From Ruminococcus sp. (GTDB lineage Bacteria > Bacillota > Clostridia > Oscillospirales > Acutalibacteraceae): DNA of 8,270 bases. Location: the NCBI GenBank assembly GCA_004556705.1, contig SFGA01000063.1:1-8270 (forward strand), in the 5' to 3' direction. Position numbers and translations under genes: made by a program. Below, one piece after another: positions 1 to 5,730 of the stretch (positions within the stretch are counted from its first letter, which is position 1; each line of letters opens with the position of its first letter). The notes below the pieces were generated by a model. It saw only the letters and a list, made by a program, of their open reading frames with translations, had not been told where the DNA came from and made no database searches.

Positions 1-1
1 C

Positions 2-23
2 GGCGGTCTTTTGCCCGCCTTTT
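2..23 (+). terminator. Possible intrinsic terminator at the left edge
   Basis: GGCGG (2-6) can pair with CCGCC (15-19) around an 8-base loop, and TTTT follows directly. The stem is short and the window edge may cut off part of it. If real, it ends a plus-strand transcript coming from outside the window. Confidence 0.3.
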
Positions 24-48
24 CTGTCTTTGCTAAAGCCTTTTTTAA

Positions 49-74
49 CCCCCAGTAGAACTGGGGGATTTTTT
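49..74 (+). terminator. Intrinsic terminator for a plus-strand gene outside the window
   Basis: A perfect 7-bp stem CCCCCAG/CTGGGGG (49-55 with 61-67) has a 5-base loop and is followed by A and six T residues on the plus strand. On the minus strand the same hairpin is followed by TTAAAAAA, which is a poor U-tract. It most likely ends transcription arriving from the left and insulates the response-regulator operon from it. Confidence 0.75.
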
Positions 75-93
75 CCACGTATAAATACACCAT

Positions 94-119
94 AAAAAAG
101 GCACCCGAAAGCGGGTGCC
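94..119 (-). terminator. Intrinsic terminator of the sensor/response-regulator operon
   Basis: A perfect 8-bp stem GGCACCCG/CGGGTGCC (100-107 with 112-119) closes on a 4-base loop. On the minus strand it is followed by six T residues (94-99). It lies 18 bases after the response-regulator stop codon, where the end of the minus-strand operon is expected. Five A residues on its other flank could let it work in both directions. Confidence 0.88.
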
Positions 120-136
120 AAAAATGATGATGTAAT

Positions 137-772
137 TCAGTTTTCCTGCTTCTTCGGCAGCACAAGCTTTGCCTGCATTGCCAGTACCAAAAGCTCGGTT
201 TTGTTCGCACAGCCCACTTTCTGATAAATGCTTTTCAGGTGGGTTTTGACCGTGCTTTCCTCAACAAACATTTTCTCTGCCGTTTTTTTAAGACTGATGC
301 ATTCCACTAAATTATGCAGAACCTCTTTTTCCGTCTCGGTAAGAGCGCTGATCGTAGTATCGCCCAGCTCCACATCGGGGGCTTCCTCGGGCCAATAGCA
401 TCTTCCGTCTATGGTACGATCCATAACCTCCAAAAGCTCAATGGGACTGAAATCCTTAAACCAAAAGCTGTCCGCTCCCGCCGCTTTTGCGTCTTTTAAT
501 GCCTGCGGGTCTGTATAGGAAGTGGTAACGATAATCTTGATTTTCGGACAGCTTTTTTTGATTCTTTTCGTTGCCTCAATTCCGTTTTCGTTTTTCGCTG
601 TGTTGATATCCATCAGTACAAGGTCAATATGCTTTGCCGTACAAACCATGATCGCATCGGCGGCGCTGACAATTGTGTCAACCAATTCATAGCGGTCAGC
701 AGCTGCCTGAATATCTGCACAGTAGGCTTTATGTATGTTTCTTTCATCGTCCACAATCAATACGCGCGTCAT
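137..772 (-). CDS. NarL/LuxR-family response regulator
   Basis: This is a 211-residue DNA-binding response regulator that should take a phosphate from the kinase encoded just upstream and then control transcription. The receiver domain (about 3-122) has the acidic pair D8/D9, the phospho-acceptor D55 in LVLMDIN, a switch threonine near 83-84 and the conserved lysine K106. The C-terminal LuxR-type helix-turn-helix (about 144-203) starts at LTETEKEVL and contains the recognition segment EESTVKTHLKSIYQKVG. The length is normal for the family. The start ATG overlaps the kinase stop codon as ATGA and has its own strong Shine-Dalgarno AAAGGAGGG. It is the last gene of the operon, followed by a good terminator. 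Its targets are not visible from the window; control of its own operon is an inference. Confidence 0.95.
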   Translation of the reverse strand: MTRVLIVDDERNIHKAYCADIQAAADRYELVDTIVSAADAIMVCTAKHIDLVLMDINTAKNENGIEATKRIKKSCPKIKIIVTTSYTDPQALKDAKAAGADSFWFKDFSPIELLEVMDRTIDGRCYWPEEAPDVELGDTTISALTETEKEVLHNLVECISLKKTAEKMFVEESTVKTHLKSIYQKVGCANKTELLVLAMQAKLVLPKKQEN

Positions 773-2046
773 AATGAATTCCCTCCTTTGGTATACTCGG
801 GAAGAGTTAATGTCAGCGAATAAAAAGGCAAGCTCTGCACGGTCATAATTCCGCCGGATCTTTCGATTCGTTCTCTGAGGGAAGTAAGCCCGCCTCCCTC
901 AATAATTTCCTGCTTGGGCTGCGTTCCGTTATTCGTATAAACGGCAGATATCTGTCCGTTTGCATTCGTGATTGTCAAGGTCAACAGGTTCGCACCGGCA
1001 TGATTCAGGGCATTGGTTACACATTCCCGCAGAGCAACGATCAGCAAATACGCCGTATGCGTGTCCTGTGGCATTGTACCGTGAATTTGTACATCGACAC
1101 CGATGCTTTTTGCGATTCTGACCACTTCATCGCAGGCATCCGGCTCATCTTCAGCCGCGATCTCATCCCTTAAAGCACATAAGCTGCTTTGCCACAGTTC
1201 GAGGAACTGCGCTTTTTTATCATGTGGGAAATCCTGTACCACATACTGACGGGCAGAGAGCAGGCAATTTCCCATTTTATTATGTACGCGCATTTTGGCG
1301 GTCAGGATTTCCTGTTGGCGGGTGATTTCTGCAATGTTTTCCGAAATACGCTGTACCTGAGTAATCATCTCTTCCAGTTCCGCATTGCGCTCTACAAGCT
1401 CTTCCTGTAAATTATATAGCTTTGTAAATTCAGTCGCTGTAAATTGCGTGTATTTTATACCGGCTTCGCTTTTCACTACGGTGTCGGAAAATGCCCATAC
1501 CGTTCCGTCAGGCATACGATAGCCGTTTTTTTCTTTGATTTTCATGACTTCCACGCCCTTTGCGGGAGAAACAAGGGCTGATTTTAATTCTTGCTGCATC
1601 TGCAAATCTTTTCCCAATAGCTGATAAGCCAAGCGATGCATCTGCGTATTGCAGAGTACCGGCAAACCGCTTTCCGAAAAGAAACATATTCCTGCCGGCA
1701 ATGTGTCGAAGGTCTCCTTGACGGAATTCAATGTAAGCATTTCTTTTGCCTTGCGTGATTCCGAAATAATACTTACGGCTGTGTAGATACCGATAAGCAA
1801 CCAAATCAGCAGAATTGCGGCTACGGGCGCGTCCTTCAGACAACCGCTGTCATTGTGCACGCTGTTACCCAAAAGCGGCATAGCGGCAAATATAAAAGCC
1901 GTCGGCAGCAGATTCAGAAGAAGCAGCCGTATTTTCTTATGCATATAAAGCATAAACAAATAACCAAATTGATACAGGTTCAAAAGAAGCATGAAGCAGA
2001 GAATGAATGTTTTCCATCCGCCGGGAAGGTCAATAAAGCTGATCAT
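769..2046 (-). CDS. Membrane sensor histidine kinase with PAS-like segment
   Basis: This 425-residue kinase is the likely phosphate donor for the response regulator that follows. The N-terminus has about three or four membrane segments (roughly 13-34, 40-60, 74-95) with little sequence outside the membrane. A PAS-like segment (about 105-210) and a coiled coil (about 211-252) lead to the phospho-acceptor helix, where H255 lies in HNKMGNCLL. The ATPase domain (about 305-416) keeps an N-box with N345 in RECVTNALNHA and a G-box EGGGLTSLRERI (383-394). The enzyme therefore looks complete. Its start codon overlaps the stop of the upstream membrane protein as ATGA, and its stop overlaps the regulator start in the same way, so translation is probably coupled. 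With no large external domain, it may depend on the upstream eight-helix protein for its signal; that is inference. Confidence 0.93.
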   Translation of the reverse strand: MISFIDLPGGWKTFILCFMLLLNLYQFGYLFMLYMHKKIRLLLLNLLPTAFIFAAMPLLGNSVHNDSGCLKDAPVAAILLIWLLIGIYTAVSIISESRKAKEMLTLNSVKETFDTLPAGICFFSESGLPVLCNTQMHRLAYQLLGKDLQMQQELKSALVSPAKGVEVMKIKEKNGYRMPDGTVWAFSDTVVKSEAGIKYTQFTATEFTKLYNLQEELVERNAELEEMITQVQRISENIAEITRQQEILTAKMRVHNKMGNCLLSARQYVVQDFPHDKKAQFLELWQSSLCALRDEIAAEDEPDACDEVVRIAKSIGVDVQIHGTMPQDTHTAYLLIVALRECVTNALNHAGANLLTLTITNANGQISAVYTNNGTQPKQEIIEGGGLTSLRERIERSGGIMTVQSLPFYSLTLTLPEYTKGGNSL

Positions 2047-3710
2047 TTGCCGTCACCGTCCCCTCGTGCAACGAAATATGTCAAAAGATAATCGTTTTCT
2101 TCCTCCTGTTCAATCCTGAAACCAGAGTCAAATTGAAACGTCATTTCCGTTGTCAGATGGAGGCTGATACACATCTCAAAACCGCTTTCCGCCGTTCTTA
2201 AAAATACCGCAATGGAATTGATACAGGAAAAGGTCTTTTGGAGAACCGATTGAAAAGCATCATAAAGCTGTATGCTCTCTGAAAGTGATATATTTCCTTG
2301 ATCTTCCACATAACAACTTCCGGTTACGCCTTGCAGTTCCAGTGCAGAAACAGACTCCTGAAAGCAATATCCCAGCTCAGCCATACGGATTGTATCCTGG
2401 GTTTCGGAAATAAACAGAAGATTGTTTCGACGTTTGAAATATGCGCCGATCAAAGTTAATTCCGCAAGAAGCTCTTTTTCATTTTCCGGTTTATCTTCTT
2501 TGCATAAAGCCCAAACCAAATCCTGCATCTTTTTCAGTTGAGGAGCCGTTTCAAGCTGCATACGGTTATACAACCGGTTTGCTTCCAACAGATGCGCTTT
2601 CTGCTTGTTGGTTCGGTTTTCCTCCCGAATGAGAGTATGCCGCTCATTGAGTGTTTTGTTAATATCCTGCAGCTCGGATATCGCTTCTGCAATTTCCGAA
2701 ACATCGTCCGTCCAAAATGCATATCCGCCGCAAATCTCCGATGCTGAAAGGCGAATATGGTCTTTCAGCATAATCGGTTCGCTTGTATTTATTTCACGTA
2801 TTTCAGGGAACGCAGCGGCTCCCTTACTTGCCATTTGTAAATGATATTCTTTATCTGTGATATACACCGGAAGATCAGACGCAAAAAACAATTCTTTATA
2901 ATGTGTGTTGGACTGAATCAGCCCACAGGCAATACAACTTTCAAAAATTGCGGCAAATGTGAGGCACTGAAAAGCCGTAATATCCGGTATATAGTTTTTT
3001 ACAAAGCCGGAGCCGCTTGCATACAGAACACCGTACAGAACCGCTATGCCTGTCGGAACAAAAGGCAGCCACAGAATTTTGCGGGTCTTGGGAAGCCGGC
3101 ATTTATAAAGCAGGATTCCGATAGCAATCAATGCACAGACAATCTCCCAGCCAATCACAAGGGGATATAAGTTTTGATAGGTATAATCCTCATCTGTAAA
3201 TACGGGAGCGTTTTCCGGAAAAGCAAAAACAAGCTGATGCAAATCATTTGTCAGAACAAACAGTGTAAAGATAAAAGTAAGTATTGTTGCCGGAATCAAC
3301 CATTTTGACATGCGGGAATTTTCCGGCTTACCGATAGATGCCGAAACAAAAATCGAAAAAAGCGGTACAAAAAGCATAGGTATGTAATAACAATACCACA
3401 GTATGCGGTTTATATTCGGATCAACAACAAAATAATATTTAACCGTCCTGATAACCATCCACAAGATGAGGAAGAAGGCCACTGACGATAAATACCTTCG
3501 GGTGTTCTTCGGCACAATCCGCTGACGCACCGAAAATCTCCATGCAGCAAACAAACCGATATAGATGGATGATCTGATCAGTCCCAAAAGTATACCGTTT
3601 TCAGTTCGAAGTATGGATTCGGTATTGGCATGCTCACATATTGTAGCTATCACGATAAGCAACGATATTACGAGGCCAATACGCAAATAGTTTTTATTCG
3701 GTCTCGTCAC
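2043..3710 (-). CDS. Multi-pass (7TM-type) histidine-kinase-like protein lacking catalytic motifs
   Basis: From the GTG start at 3710 the protein has 555 residues. It carries about eight membrane segments (roughly 12-25, 38-58, 75-92, 104-124, 138-154, 183-202, 212-232, 245-264). The stretch FVLTNDLHQLVFAF (151-164) resembles the N-terminal 7TM region of some clostridial histidine kinases. A PAS-like part (about 275-335) and a coiled coil (340-380) follow. The C-terminus is laid out like a kinase core, but no H-box histidine, N-box asparagine or glycine-rich box is visible, so it is probably not an active kinase. It overlaps the real kinase gene by ATGA and may serve as its sensing partner. 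The open frame continues upstream to a TTG at 3848, but a strong promoter (3787-3815) lies inside that extension. GAGGTG (3717-3722) sits 6 bases before the GTG, so the shorter start is preferred. Confidence 0.82.
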   Translation of the reverse strand: MTRPNKNYLRIGLVISLLIVIATICEHANTESILRTENGILLGLIRSSIYIGLFAAWRFSVRQRIVPKNTRRYLSSVAFFLILWMVIRTVKYYFVVDPNINRILWYCYYIPMLFVPLFSIFVSASIGKPENSRMSKWLIPATILTFIFTLFVLTNDLHQLVFAFPENAPVFTDEDYTYQNLYPLVIGWEIVCALIAIGILLYKCRLPKTRKILWLPFVPTGIAVLYGVLYASGSGFVKNYIPDITAFQCLTFAAIFESCIACGLIQSNTHYKELFFASDLPVYITDKEYHLQMASKGAAAFPEIREINTSEPIMLKDHIRLSASEICGGYAFWTDDVSEIAEAISELQDINKTLNERHTLIREENRTNKQKAHLLEANRLYNRMQLETAPQLKKMQDLVWALCKEDKPENEKELLAELTLIGAYFKRRNNLLFISETQDTIRMAELGYCFQESVSALELQGVTGSCYVEDQGNISLSESIQLYDAFQSVLQKTFSCINSIAVFLRTAESGFEMCISLHLTTEMTFQFDSGFRIEQEEENDYLLTYFVARGDGDGK

Positions 3711-3716
3711 GGCATT

Positions 3717-3722
3717 CACCTC
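3717..3722 (-). promoter_or_regulatory. Ribosome binding site that fixes the GTG start at 3710
   Basis: GAGGTG on the minus strand is followed by a 6-base spacer and then GTG. No comparable site precedes the TTG at 3848. Together with the downstream position of the promoter, this decides the start of the 7TM-type protein. Confidence 0.75.
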
Positions 3723-3757
3723 GCTTTTTCTTAAAATGCACTGTATTTCCACACAAA

Positions 3758-3773
3758 TTGTATGCAGATACAA
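3758..3773. promoter_or_regulatory. Dyad TTGTAT-N4-ATACAA in the 5' leader of the sensor operon
   Basis: This is a perfect 6-bp inverted repeat with a 4-base spacer. It lies about 8-23 bases after the predicted transcription start of the promoter at 3787-3815. It could be an operator, for example for the LuxR-type regulator of this operon, or a small hairpin in the mRNA. Nothing in the sequence decides between these. Confidence 0.4.
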
Positions 3774-3786
3774 AAATCCATTTTGT

Positions 3787-3815
3787 ATTATATCATATTT
3801 TCTGACAAATTTCAA
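3787..3815 (-). promoter_or_regulatory. Strong sigma-A promoter of the 7TM/kinase/regulator operon
   Basis: On the minus strand the -35 is TTGAAA (3810-3815), the spacer is exactly 17 bases and the -10 is TATAAT (3787-3792). A TG one base before the -10 makes it an extended -10. The predicted transcription start is near 3780, about 70 bases before the GTG start. The promoter begins 24 bases after the stop codon of the SLOG-like gene, and no terminator lies between them, so read-through from upstream is also possible. Confidence 0.87.
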
Positions 3816-3838
3816 TCCGTCCCTTGTATTGGTGATCT

Positions 3839-4324
3839 TCACTCGCAAAATGTTGTCATCCCACCTGCTAAGTTGATAATCTGTTTATTCTGTTTTTTTG
3901 CGTACAGGACTGTCTGATATGCTCCTCCGCTTTTCCGTTCAATGCAGCACAACACTAAATCGGCTCTGTCAACCATCTCACGATTGCGAATCTGCATTGC
4001 GGCTTTGAAATGCGCCGCCGAGGAACTTTGGCATATCTCCACCTCGTCGTAATACTCTTGAAAGGCTTCTTCATTCTTTTCATACTCAGCCGACAGATAA
4101 GGAAGTACAAGAACAAGTGCGCTATTGTCATCACGATAATCTCTTTTGACACGGCGAACCGTTGAAGAAACAAGCTGATCAAATTCTCCGTTTCGTCCAA
4201 CTAAAAACTCAACATATTCCTTATTTTCAAGCAGGCTTCGTATGTGTTCTTCCAACTTTTCTTCTAACTCAAAAAGATTGTAAATTTCTCTATGACCGAA
4301 AAAACATACAGTATAAGTGTTCAT
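3839..4324 (-). CDS. SLOG-fold (YpsA/DUF1273-like) protein
   Basis: This is a 161-residue soluble protein with features of the YpsA-like branch of the SLOG superfamily, a Rossmann-type fold related to DprA and LOG proteins that binds nucleotide-like ligands. The N-terminus has CFFGHRE (8-14), matching the first strand and GHR loop of the family. A middle GRNGEFDQL (43-51) is the likely glycine-rich ligand loop. The C-terminal half has the family-like run NREMVDRADLVLCCIE (113-128), then GGAYQTVLYAKKQNKQIINL. The start ATG has GGGAGAG upstream at a normal distance. The gene is first in the signalling operon, behind a leader of about 200 nt that ends in a terminator. Biochemical roles in this family are poorly known. 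Ligand sensing or making a nucleotide signal is inference. Confidence 0.82.
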   Translation of the reverse strand: MNTYTVCFFGHREIYNLFELEEKLEEHIRSLLENKEYVEFLVGRNGEFDQLVSSTVRRVKRDYRDDNSALVLVLPYLSAEYEKNEEAFQEYYDEVEICQSSSAAHFKAAMQIRNREMVDRADLVLCCIERKSGGAYQTVLYAKKQNKQIINLAGGMTTFCE

Positions 4325-4339
4325 AAATAATCTCTCCCA

Positions 4340-4374
4340 ATAAAATACCCACCGAACCTCTTGGTGCGGTGGGT
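4340..4374 (-). terminator. Intrinsic terminator directly before the SLOG-like gene
   Basis: On the minus strand ACCCACCG pairs with CGGTGGGT (4367-4374 with 4347-4354). The stem extends through a C/T mismatch by ACC/GGT around an AAGA loop. ATTTTA follows, and the ribosome binding site GGGAG (4334-4338) begins two bases later. No gene ends upstream on this strand, so the hairpin sits between promoter and gene, as in transcription attenuators. Confidence 0.8.
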
Positions 4375-4437
4375 TATCTTATAATGACTCGACTATCTTT
4401 TTTTCAAGTCCTTGCGGACACGGTAAGCCGGAAACTC

Positions 4438-4494
4438 TTACATATAGCGAGAGTTATGCTGCTTTATTAAAATAAATGTGTGTATAGCGGTCAT
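4438..4494 (-). CDS. Possible leader peptide, 18 residues
   Basis: An ATG at 4494 opens an 18-codon frame reading MTAIHTFILIKQHNSRYM that ends in TAA at 4438. It begins about 30 nt after the predicted transcription start. Its last codons form the left arm of the AACTCT/AGAGTT hairpin, and its stop codon lies in GTAAG, which can pair with CTTAC downstream. A ribosome pausing near the stop would therefore change the folding of the leader. The weak point is the lack of a clear Shine-Dalgarno site before the ATG. It may be a chance frame. Confidence 0.35.
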   Translation of the reverse strand: MTAIHTFILIKQHNSRYM

Positions 4495-4502
4495 TTAAGA
4501 TT

Positions 4503-4511
4503 CTGTTGGTT
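4503..4511 (+). repeat. Left half of 9-bp inverted repeat CTGTTGGTT
   Basis: This is a perfect inverted match to AACCAACAG at 4577-4585. The two halves start 74 bases apart, close to seven helical turns, and their midpoint (4544) falls on the midpoint of the minus-strand promoter (4545). It may be an operator pair for the divergent XRE regulator. Confidence 0.5.
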
Positions 4512-4530
4512 CGTTTCCGTTATTTCAGTC

Positions 4531-4559
4531 ATTATATCATATATAAACCCATATTACAA
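4531..4559 (-). promoter_or_regulatory. Strong sigma-A promoter of the SLOG-like gene
   Basis: On the minus strand the -35 is TTGTAA (4554-4559), the spacer is 17 bases and the -10 is TATAAT (4531-4536), with the extended TG element. The predicted start is near 4524. The -10 neighbourhood ATATGATATAAT is the same as in the second promoter of this operon at 3787-3815. The promoter sits inside the 4503/4577 inverted repeat. Confidence 0.85.
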
Positions 4560-4576
4560 GAGTTTTACAGCCACAC

Positions 4577-4585
4577 AACCAACAG
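4577..4585 (+). repeat. Right half of 9-bp inverted repeat AACCAACAG
   Basis: This is the partner of CTGTTGGTT at 4503-4511. It lies 18 bases upstream of the -35 of the minus-strand promoter and about 45 bases upstream of the XRE start codon, so a protein bound here could affect both divergent genes. Confidence 0.5.
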
Positions 4586-4630
4586 TTTTGTAGTATGTAT
4601 GGGTTAAAATATTATAAAGGCGGTGAGATT

Positions 4631-4942
4631 ATGGATGAAAAGGACTTTGCATTGCGCCTTGCACAGCTCCGTGAAAAGAAAAATGTGTCTGCAAGGGAAA
4701 TGAGTTTAGCCATCGGACAGAACGCAGGATATATCAATAATATCGAATCGGGGAAATCCTTACCCTCGTTACCGGGCGTTTTTTATATATGCGATTACTT
4801 GGGTGTTTCTGTTAGTGATTTTTTTGATCTTGGCTCAAATAACCCAAACAAGTTAGATTCCATTATTAAAGATATGAAGAAATTGGATGATCAACAGCTT
4901 GATACGATTGCAAATCTTGTAAAAGGTTTGATTAAAAGGTAA
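4631..4942 (+). CDS. Small XRE-family helix-turn-helix regulator
   Basis: This 103-residue protein consists mainly of a Cro/C1-type helix-turn-helix domain (about 7-62). The core LAQLREKKNVSAREMSLAI is followed by the recognition region QNAGYINNIESGKSLPSLP, and a short helical tail (about 73-103) may dimerise. The start ATG at 4631 is chosen because AAAGGCGGTGAG precedes it at a normal distance; an in-frame ATG at 4595 lacks such a site. It is the only plus-strand gene recognised here. It diverges from the SLOG operon and converges on the CHAP gene. Small regulators of this type are common in clostridial ICEs. Binding to the inverted repeat around the SLOG promoter is inference. I could not place its own promoter with confidence. 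Confidence 0.9.
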   Translation: MDEKDFALRLAQLREKKNVSAREMSLAIGQNAGYINNIESGKSLPSLPGVFYICDYLGVSVSDFFDLGSNNPNKLDSIIKDMKKLDDQQLDTIANLVKGLIKR

Positions 4943-4952
4943 ATATGTAGAG

Positions 4953-4985
4953 AAGATGCCACCCTCGAAGGGCGGCATCTTTTTT
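4953..4985. terminator. Two-way terminator between the XRE and CHAP genes
   Basis: An 8-bp stem AAGATGCC/GGCATCTT (4953-4960 with 4974-4981) continues past one A/C mismatch into CCCT/AGGG with a CGA loop. Six T residues (4980-4985) serve the plus strand. On the minus strand TTCTCTAC follows, a weaker U-tract. It ends the XRE transcript and may also serve the CHAP gene, whose stop codon overlaps the T-run at 4984. Confidence 0.87.
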
Positions 4986-5730
4986 AGTATTGTGGAACGC
5001 CATAGCCGAGCACCTCATAATGACCGACAGGATACTGATTTACTCTTACACTATCACCGGAGTTACCCTCAACGGTATAGACAATCCCGTTCTCCACTTT
5101 CTGAACGATACCCGTATGGTCAGATAGACCGTCTTGCGGTCCTGACGAACCGTCGGGAGAATCCCAGTCAAAGAAGATAATCATACCGGGAACCGGCTCG
5201 GCAGAACCGTCCATCCATTGACCTCTGTCTTTGAACCACTGCACACCGTTTACACATCCTGCATATTTCGGGATAACGCCCGTGTCGATATATCCGCACT
5301 CATTCGCGCACCAGGATACAAAGCAAGCACACCACTCCACACGGGAGCCGAAGCCATACCAAGACCAGTAAGGCTCGCCGCCCACATTGCCGATCTGCGA
5401 CAAAGCAACGGTTACGATTTGGTCGTCGCTTGCGGTAATGCCGTAAAGCACAGATGACCACAAGGAATTATTCTTGTCTTGCAGAAGCTCGATCAGATAA
5501 TCCTTTTGCTCCTGATTGAAGCCGTACTGTGCCGCCATTTCGTCCACCGTTTTATGCGATACTGTTATATATAAGTAGGTTCTCGTAACGGTGGTTTCGG
5601 TCTGCACGATATTTCCGTTTCCGTCATCGGTTTCGGTTATGACCGTTTCAGACTTGCTTTCCGTCCGTGACGATATGCTGTTCATCTCCCAAAATATATC
5701 TTTGAGAAGCTGCTTTTTGCTATCGTCCAT
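4984..5730 (-). CDS. CHAP-domain peptidoglycan hydrolase part of a split CD1108-like protein
   Basis: This 248-residue frame carries a CHAP amidase/endopeptidase domain (about 105-248). The likely catalytic cysteine is C134 in EWCACFVSWC, the histidine is H205 in SDHTGIV, and EGNSGD (221-226) supplies the third polar residue. Conjugative elements use such enzymes to open the cell wall locally for the transfer channel. Residues 1-100 form a linker that, in relatives I recall, continues directly from the membrane part encoded by the previous gene. Here the two parts are in different frames and overlap by 49 bases. There is no signal peptide or membrane segment in this frame, and the ATG at 5730 has only a weak site (GGAAAG) before it. 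If translated alone, the enzyme would stay in the cytoplasm. It is best read as the 3' half of a broken gene. Confidence 0.82.
   Translation of the reverse strand: MDDSKKQLLKDIFWEMNSISSRTESKSETVITETDDGNGNIVQTETTVTRTYLYITVSHKTVDEMAAQYGFNQEQKDYLIELLQDKNNSLWSSVLYGITASDDQIVTVALSQIGNVGGEPYWSWYGFGSRVEWCACFVSWCANECGYIDTGVIPKYAGCVNGVQWFKDRGQWMDGSAEPVPGMIIFFDWDSPDGSSGPQDGLSDHTGIVQKVENGIVYTVEGNSGDSVRVNQYPVGHYEVLGYGVPQY

Larger units (their letters stand above)
4325..4524 (-). promoter_or_regulatory. Structured 5' leader of the SLOG-like gene, candidate attenuator
   Basis: About 200 nt separate the predicted transcription start (near 4524) from the SLOG start codon. In RNA order the leader holds an 18-codon reading frame, a hairpin AACTCT/AGAGTT (4450-4455 with 4433-4438) over the end of that frame, a competing stem GTAAG/CTTAC (4437-4441 with 4423-4427), a GTCC-GCAA-GGAC hairpin with a GNRA loop (4408-4419), and finally an intrinsic terminator (4340-4374). 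CTTACCG (4421-4427) can also pair with CGGTGGG (4348-4354), the second arm of the terminator, using two G-U pairs; this would be an antiterminator. I recognise no known riboswitch class. The regulatory reading is inference; the structures are visible. Confidence 0.6.

Noticed and set aside
1508..1843. A 111-codon minus-strand frame inside the kinase gene
   Set aside because: It is a shifted reading of the kinase region, with composition typical of a shadow frame and no start signals.
3711..3848. N-terminal extension of the 7TM-type protein to the TTG at 3848
   Set aside because: A strong promoter lies inside it, there is no good ribosome binding site at 3848, and a good site precedes the GTG at 3710.
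4325..4524. A known riboswitch class or a type III antitoxin RNA before the SLOG-like gene
   Set aside because: I could not match conserved cores of classes I know (purine, THF, ZTP, ykkC types), and there is no tandem repeat array as in type III antitoxins.
4503..4585. Inverted repeat as transposon ends or an attachment site
   Set aside because: The halves are only 9 bp, enclose just a promoter, and show no transposase, target duplication or integrase nearby. An operator pair is simpler.
4588..4618. TTGTAG and TATAAA as a promoter for the XRE gene
   Set aside because: The spacer is 19 bases and transcription would start within or after the ribosome binding site, leaving no working leader.
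5682..5730. Programmed -1 frameshift joining the membrane and CHAP parts
   Set aside because: The overlap has a run of five A residues but no canonical X-XXY-YYZ slippery heptamer in the right frame and no obvious stimulator. Residues expected from family members also seem to be missing, so a deletion fits better.
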